Assembly (NCBI GenBank): GCA_036759185.1
Contig: DAIOVD010000209.1
Span: 1-6,770, forward strand
DNA from: CAMDMI01 sp036759185
GTDB taxonomy: Bacteria > Bacteroidota > Bacteroidia > Cytophagales > Flexibacteraceae
Reading direction: 5' to 3'
Length of the DNA: 6,770 nucleotides
Shown here: positions 6,470 to 6,770 of the stretch, in pieces
Layout of the letters: each line of letters opens with the position of its first letter
Position numbering within the stretch: the stretch's first letter is position 1
Program-made: the position numbers and the translations under genes
Notes under the pieces: generated by a model
The model's database searches: none
Told to the model about the DNA's origin: nothing
What the model saw: the letters and a program-made list of their open reading frames with translations, nothing else

Positions 6470-6770
6470 CTATTTCACATACGCATCCCACCAACCTTTC
6501 TGTGGTTCTGTTTGCTCGACAATGTCAATGAACAAACCATTCGGGTCCTCAACACAAAATCGTTTCTGTCCCCAGGGTTCCGATTTCAAATCATAAACAG
6601 GTTTCACTCCAAGTGATTTCAATTTCTGGAATTCGGCCTGCGCATCGGATACCCGAAGCGTCATAAAAATACCGGATTGAGGCTGAAAGCCAGGAAGAGA
6701 AGGGGGATGTGTGGGGTGTTTCTCATCCATTATTGCCAGGCCAAACGGCTGCTGCCCCGGAGATTGAAGG
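6470..6770 (-). CDS. VOC (glyoxalase / bleomycin-resistance fold) protein, 5' part cut by the window edge
   Basis: The frame is open from the right edge to TAG at 6470-6472, giving 99 codons plus one base. The ATG at 6728-6730 is probably internal, since the 13 codons upstream are also open and the family usually has about 120-140 residues. The visible part is the second beta-alpha-beta-beta-beta unit: IFMTLRVSD, a helix AEFQKLKSLGVKP, EPWGQKRFCVEDPNG and FIDIVEQ. The glutamate of IVEQ (codon 6515-6517) sits where the family's second metal ligand lies. The EPWGQ / DPNG pairing is typical of the small uncharacterised VOC proteins often annotated as glyoxalase or bleomycin resistance. The substrate cannot be told, and the N-terminal ligand is outside the window. 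Convergent with dxr-rseP. Confidence 0.88.
   Translation of the reverse strand, partial: LQSPGQQPFGLAIMDEKHPTHPPSLPGFQPQSGIFMTLRVSDAQAEFQKLKSLGVKPVYDLKSEPWGQKRFCVEDPNGLFIDIVEQTEPQKGWWDAYVK

Noticed and set aside
6461..6602. Short plus-strand frame starting ATGAAACTC
   Set aside because: It is about 45 codons long and lies opposite the conserved VOC coding sequence.
1..6770. A new defence, mobile or biosynthetic system
   Set aside because: All long genes belong to known families with intact motifs, with no mobile genes, CRISPR repeats or unusual gene fusions visible.

Overview
The window looks like ordinary chromosomal DNA from a member of the Bacteroidota. Three things point there. The spacers before two genes carry the TTTG / TAnnTTTG promoter type known from Bacteroidetes. 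The starts lack clear Shine-Dalgarno sites. The DXR, RseP and U32 proteins read like those of that phylum. I cannot place it below phylum.

Layout from left to right: (1) a minus-strand gene for a TrhP-type U32 family protein (tRNA U34 hydroxylation group), starting at 1219 and running off the left edge without a stop. (2) A 178-bp divergent spacer with a plausible promoter for the next gene. (3) A plus-strand gene for a secreted sialate O-acetylesterase-like protein, an SGNH esterase with an inserted jelly-roll domain. (4) A short spacer with a very good Bacteroidetes-type promoter. (5) A two-gene operon, dxr (second step of the MEP isoprenoid pathway) and rseP (site-2 intramembrane protease), 21 bp apart and closed by a strong hairpin that could stop transcription from both sides. 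(6) A gene-free convergent spacer (6117-6469) holding a degenerate 7-bp tandem repeat, several inverted repeats and a compact hairpin element. (7) A minus-strand VOC/glyoxalase-fold gene, cut by the right edge so that only its C-terminal 99 codons are visible.

The genes do not form one pathway. dxr and rseP are transcribed together, an arrangement common in bacteria where lipid, isoprenoid and envelope genes cluster. The U32 protein acts on RNA. The esterase trims acetyl groups from sugars outside the cytoplasm. The VOC fragment cannot be assigned a substrate.

I see no transposase, integrase, CRISPR array, tRNA or rRNA, and no evidence of a new defence or biosynthetic system. The points most worth checking are the missing ATG of dxr, the repeat-rich convergent spacer, and an exact 19-nt match between rseP and the antisense strand of the U32 gene.
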